From assembly GCF_964204645.1 (NCBI RefSeq), contig NC_134036.1, positions 4,882,001 through 4,946,000 of the forward strand: a stretch of 64,000 nt of DNA, in the 5' to 3' direction. The notes under the pieces were generated by a model. That model searched no databases and had not been told where the DNA came from. It saw only the letters and a program-made list of their open reading frames with translations. Shown here piece after piece: positions 61,801 to 64,000 of the stretch. How positions within the stretch are numbered: position 1 is the first letter of the stretch; every line of letters begins with the position of its first letter. The position numbers and the translations under genes were made by a program. Source of the DNA: Tubulanus polymorphus. Taxonomy: Eukaryota; Nemertea; Palaeonemertea; Tubulaniformes; Tubulanidae.

Positions 61801-64000
61801 GCCATCGAAAATGGAATAGCAACAATGTGGAATGTAACCAAAAACGACACATTTCTATTTCAAAATACTGATTTCAACGATTCGAACTGTACGATTGGTT
61901 GGGTAAACATAGATAAACAATGCTATCAAATACTGACAGATTGGAACAGATATCGAGGTCTTGATTCAGAAACTGCTACAGAGATGTGTCATAGCATCGG
62001 ATCTGATATGGGCAAAATATTCCGTAACACAGAAAATGACATCTTAAATTTGATAAAATCATTTCAATATCAACATCAATATAGCTCTATACTAACGATG
62101 ACTTCCAATGACAGACTGCAAGTTATAAACCCAATAATCACTAGAGATGAAATTACTTATATTCAATCAGTTAAATGGACGATGAAACAGTTTGATAATG
62201 CAACAGATACAGCGCATTCTGTTTTGTGTTTATACAATGTAACTGATGAAGAGTTAGCTTCTATAAGCGGATGTAAATCGTGGCAGTTTAAATGCAACGA
62301 TCAAAGGTGTATCAGCGACCATCGCGTATGTGATACCAGACACGACTGTCGACACGGTGAAGATGAACTCAATTGTACGGATATAAATTTACACAGTCAG
62401 TTTCAATGCAATGATGGTCAGGTGATATCAGTAAGTGGTTTCTGTGATTTCATACAGGATTGTGTGGATGATTCTGATGAGAGCCCGTGTTTTCATCCCA
62501 CGTGTTTTAACGAAGAATTTCGCTGTAAAAGTGGTCAGTGTGTCCGTGGGTCAAACAGATGTGATGGAGTCACTAATTGTGAAGACGGTTCCGATGAAAT
62601 TGGATGCACCGCTCAACTATGTCAGGGGTTCCTGTGTAACAGCGGAGATTGCATCAGTTCTCAGTTGTATCAGGATGGTGTCGTGGATTGTAGTGGAAGC
62701 CTCGAAGAAGATGAATTAGTAACGGCGACTAATGTTACTGTGAATCCAACTGTACAGTGCAACAATGAAAACTACTGCACAACTAACTTCACAAATCTCT
62801 GTACGGAATCAGATGAACAAAGATGTTCTTTCAATTCTCCTCACTGTTATTCAAGACGTCACAGATGTATTCTAGAAAGAATGTCAAATGGTTTCCCAAT
62901 TTGTAGAAATTTTGAGCACGCATTGAGATGTGAAGAATTTGAATGTCCAGCAGGTACTGCAAAATGTCCAGCATCGTACTGTATACCGATCAGGCAGGTG
63001 TGCGATGGTCAATCAGATTGTCCTAATTCAGAAGATGAACAAAACTGCGAGACATTTTCATGTCCAGGAATGTTTAAATGTGGTCAGGAAAATCGATGTA
63101 TTACACAATCTGAAGTTTGTGACGGGGTCGTAAATTGTAAACAATCAACTGATGACGAGGCTTTCTGTAACGTCACGTGTCAGATGGGCTGTAGATGTCA
63201 AGGTCATTTGATTGATTGTGCTAATGCTCGTTTATCAAATATTACTGGTCTTTTCTCGGAATCAACTCGAGTTTTAATTCTGTCGAAAAACGAATTTCGT
63301 TTAAATGAGTCGACGTTTTCTTCATTCGTTTATCTTCGAATGCTCAACATCTCCTTCAATAAATTGTCTAATATTTTACCAAACTCGTTTTCAAACCTGC
63401 ATAATCTACATACATTAGACCTTACGTGCAACAACTTAACATCATTATTCACAAATACATTCACCGGTTTGTACAGTTTGGAAGAGTTATTCATAACTGA
63501 AAATCCACTACGTCTTTTAGAAGTTGATACCTTTCAAGATTTAATGTCATTAACATTTCTGGACCTTCAAGGGCTTTCGTTATTGCAGCTTGATAGAAAT
63601 GTGTTTAGAGGTTTATCTACATTACAGTCGATGAATATCAGCAGTAACGAAATCCATCGTATTTCACGATACGCATTTTCTGGATTAAATGAGCTTAGAA
63701 TTCTCGATATAACCAACAACTCTAAATTCATATCCACAGAAAGAGGTATTTTCGACAATCTAACATCGTTGGTCTCCTTAGAGTCCGATGCTTACAAATT
63801 TTGCTGCATGGCCCCGAATGTTGACACATGCCTTCCCGAAGCCGATCAATTTTCCTCTTGTTCTGATCTGATGGGTAACACAGTCCTCAGAGCTGTCATC
63901 TGGGTCATCGCTTCATTCAGTTTCTTAATGAACAGCATTGTCATTTTATTTCGTCTTCGATCAATTCAACTTTCAACCTCCGAAAAGCGCAATACATCTT
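58803..64000 (+). CDS. Unit 9: chimeric receptor, 3' end beyond the window
   Basis: Exons 58803-60029, 60131-61456 and 61543 to beyond 64000. I read exon 3 codon by codon: it is open to the window edge, stopping within the loop after TM1 (about 1670 residues present). Exon 1 up to about 59520 is essentially the unit 2/3 sequence (type A CUB2), then switches to unit 8-like sequence. Exon 2 starts with its own variant (NQMFFKTPFVLF), is unit 8-like in the middle and unit 5-like from about 60960. Lectin domain 1 has WYEPTNN. From about 62465 exon 3 becomes clearly more divergent than any other copy (DDSDESPC, CFNEEFRC, CVRGSNRC, VTNCEDGSDEIGC). After a conserved stretch it diverges again through the LRRs (KNEFRLNES, LRLLEVDTF). 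TM1 reads FLMNS. No stop or frameshift seen. Confidence 0.87.

Larger units (their letters stand above)
1..64000 (+). repeat. Tandem gene array, nine copies, period about 7.6-7.7 kb
   Basis: The same three-exon gene plus a 1.6-1.75 kb spacer recurs head to tail. First in-frame ATGs lie at 5202, 12814, 20550, 28189, 35845, 43509, 51163 and 58803, giving steps of 7612, 7736, 7639, 7656, 7664, 7654 and 7640 bp. Both ends of the window cut through a unit, so the array extends beyond it on each side. Spacers, introns and exons are all homologous between units, so whole genomic segments were duplicated rather than cDNA. No transposon ends or unrelated genes interrupt the array. Confidence 0.97.

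Overview
The window is metazoan genomic DNA. Its genes have short GT-AG introns, signal peptides and extracellular domains found only in animals (CUB, C-type lectin, LDL-receptor class A, leucine-rich repeats), and a rhodopsin-type seven-helix receptor. It is AT-rich. The LDLa + LRR + 7TM portion follows the relaxin-receptor/LGR group, in particular the GRL101 type described from the snail Lymnaea. A mollusc or another lophotrochozoan is therefore the best guess, but the sequence does not settle the species.

The whole 64 kb is one head-to-tail tandem array of a single gene with a period of about 7.6-7.7 kb, all on the + strand. There are nine copies. Unit 1 (1-3585) lacks its 5' part. Units 2 (5202-11196), 3 (12814-18805), 4 (20550-26509), 5 (28189-34162), 7 (43509-49479) and 8 (51163-57129) are intact. 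Unit 6 (35845-41834) has an in-frame TGA at the start of TM3. Unit 9 (58803-64000+) runs off the right edge. Each gene has three coding exons (about 1.2, 1.3 and 3.2 kb) separated by two phase-0 introns of 85-101 bp. The spacers are 1.6-1.75 kb and are homologous to one another. No other gene, RNA gene or transposon was recognised.

The predicted product is about 1930 residues: signal peptide, about six CUB or CUB-like modules, a C-type lectin domain split by intron 2, a second degenerate lectin-like domain, LDLa modules, an LRR cap with about seven LRRs, a cysteine-rich hinge, seven helices and a tail of only about 15 residues. The GPCR part keeps N1.50, D2.50, CWLP and NPLLY, but has H or Q where the acid of the E/DRY motif normally sits.

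The copies are mosaics. Long stretches are almost identical between particular pairs (2 with 3; 4 with 6 at the 3' end; 9 with 2/3 at the 5' end). Discrete cassettes, above all the second CUB module and the second lectin-like domain, exist in two or more clearly different versions inside near-identical flanks. This looks like a receptor family diversified by unequal crossing-over and gene conversion. An immune, self/non-self, chemosensory or gamete-recognition role is possible, but that is inference only.
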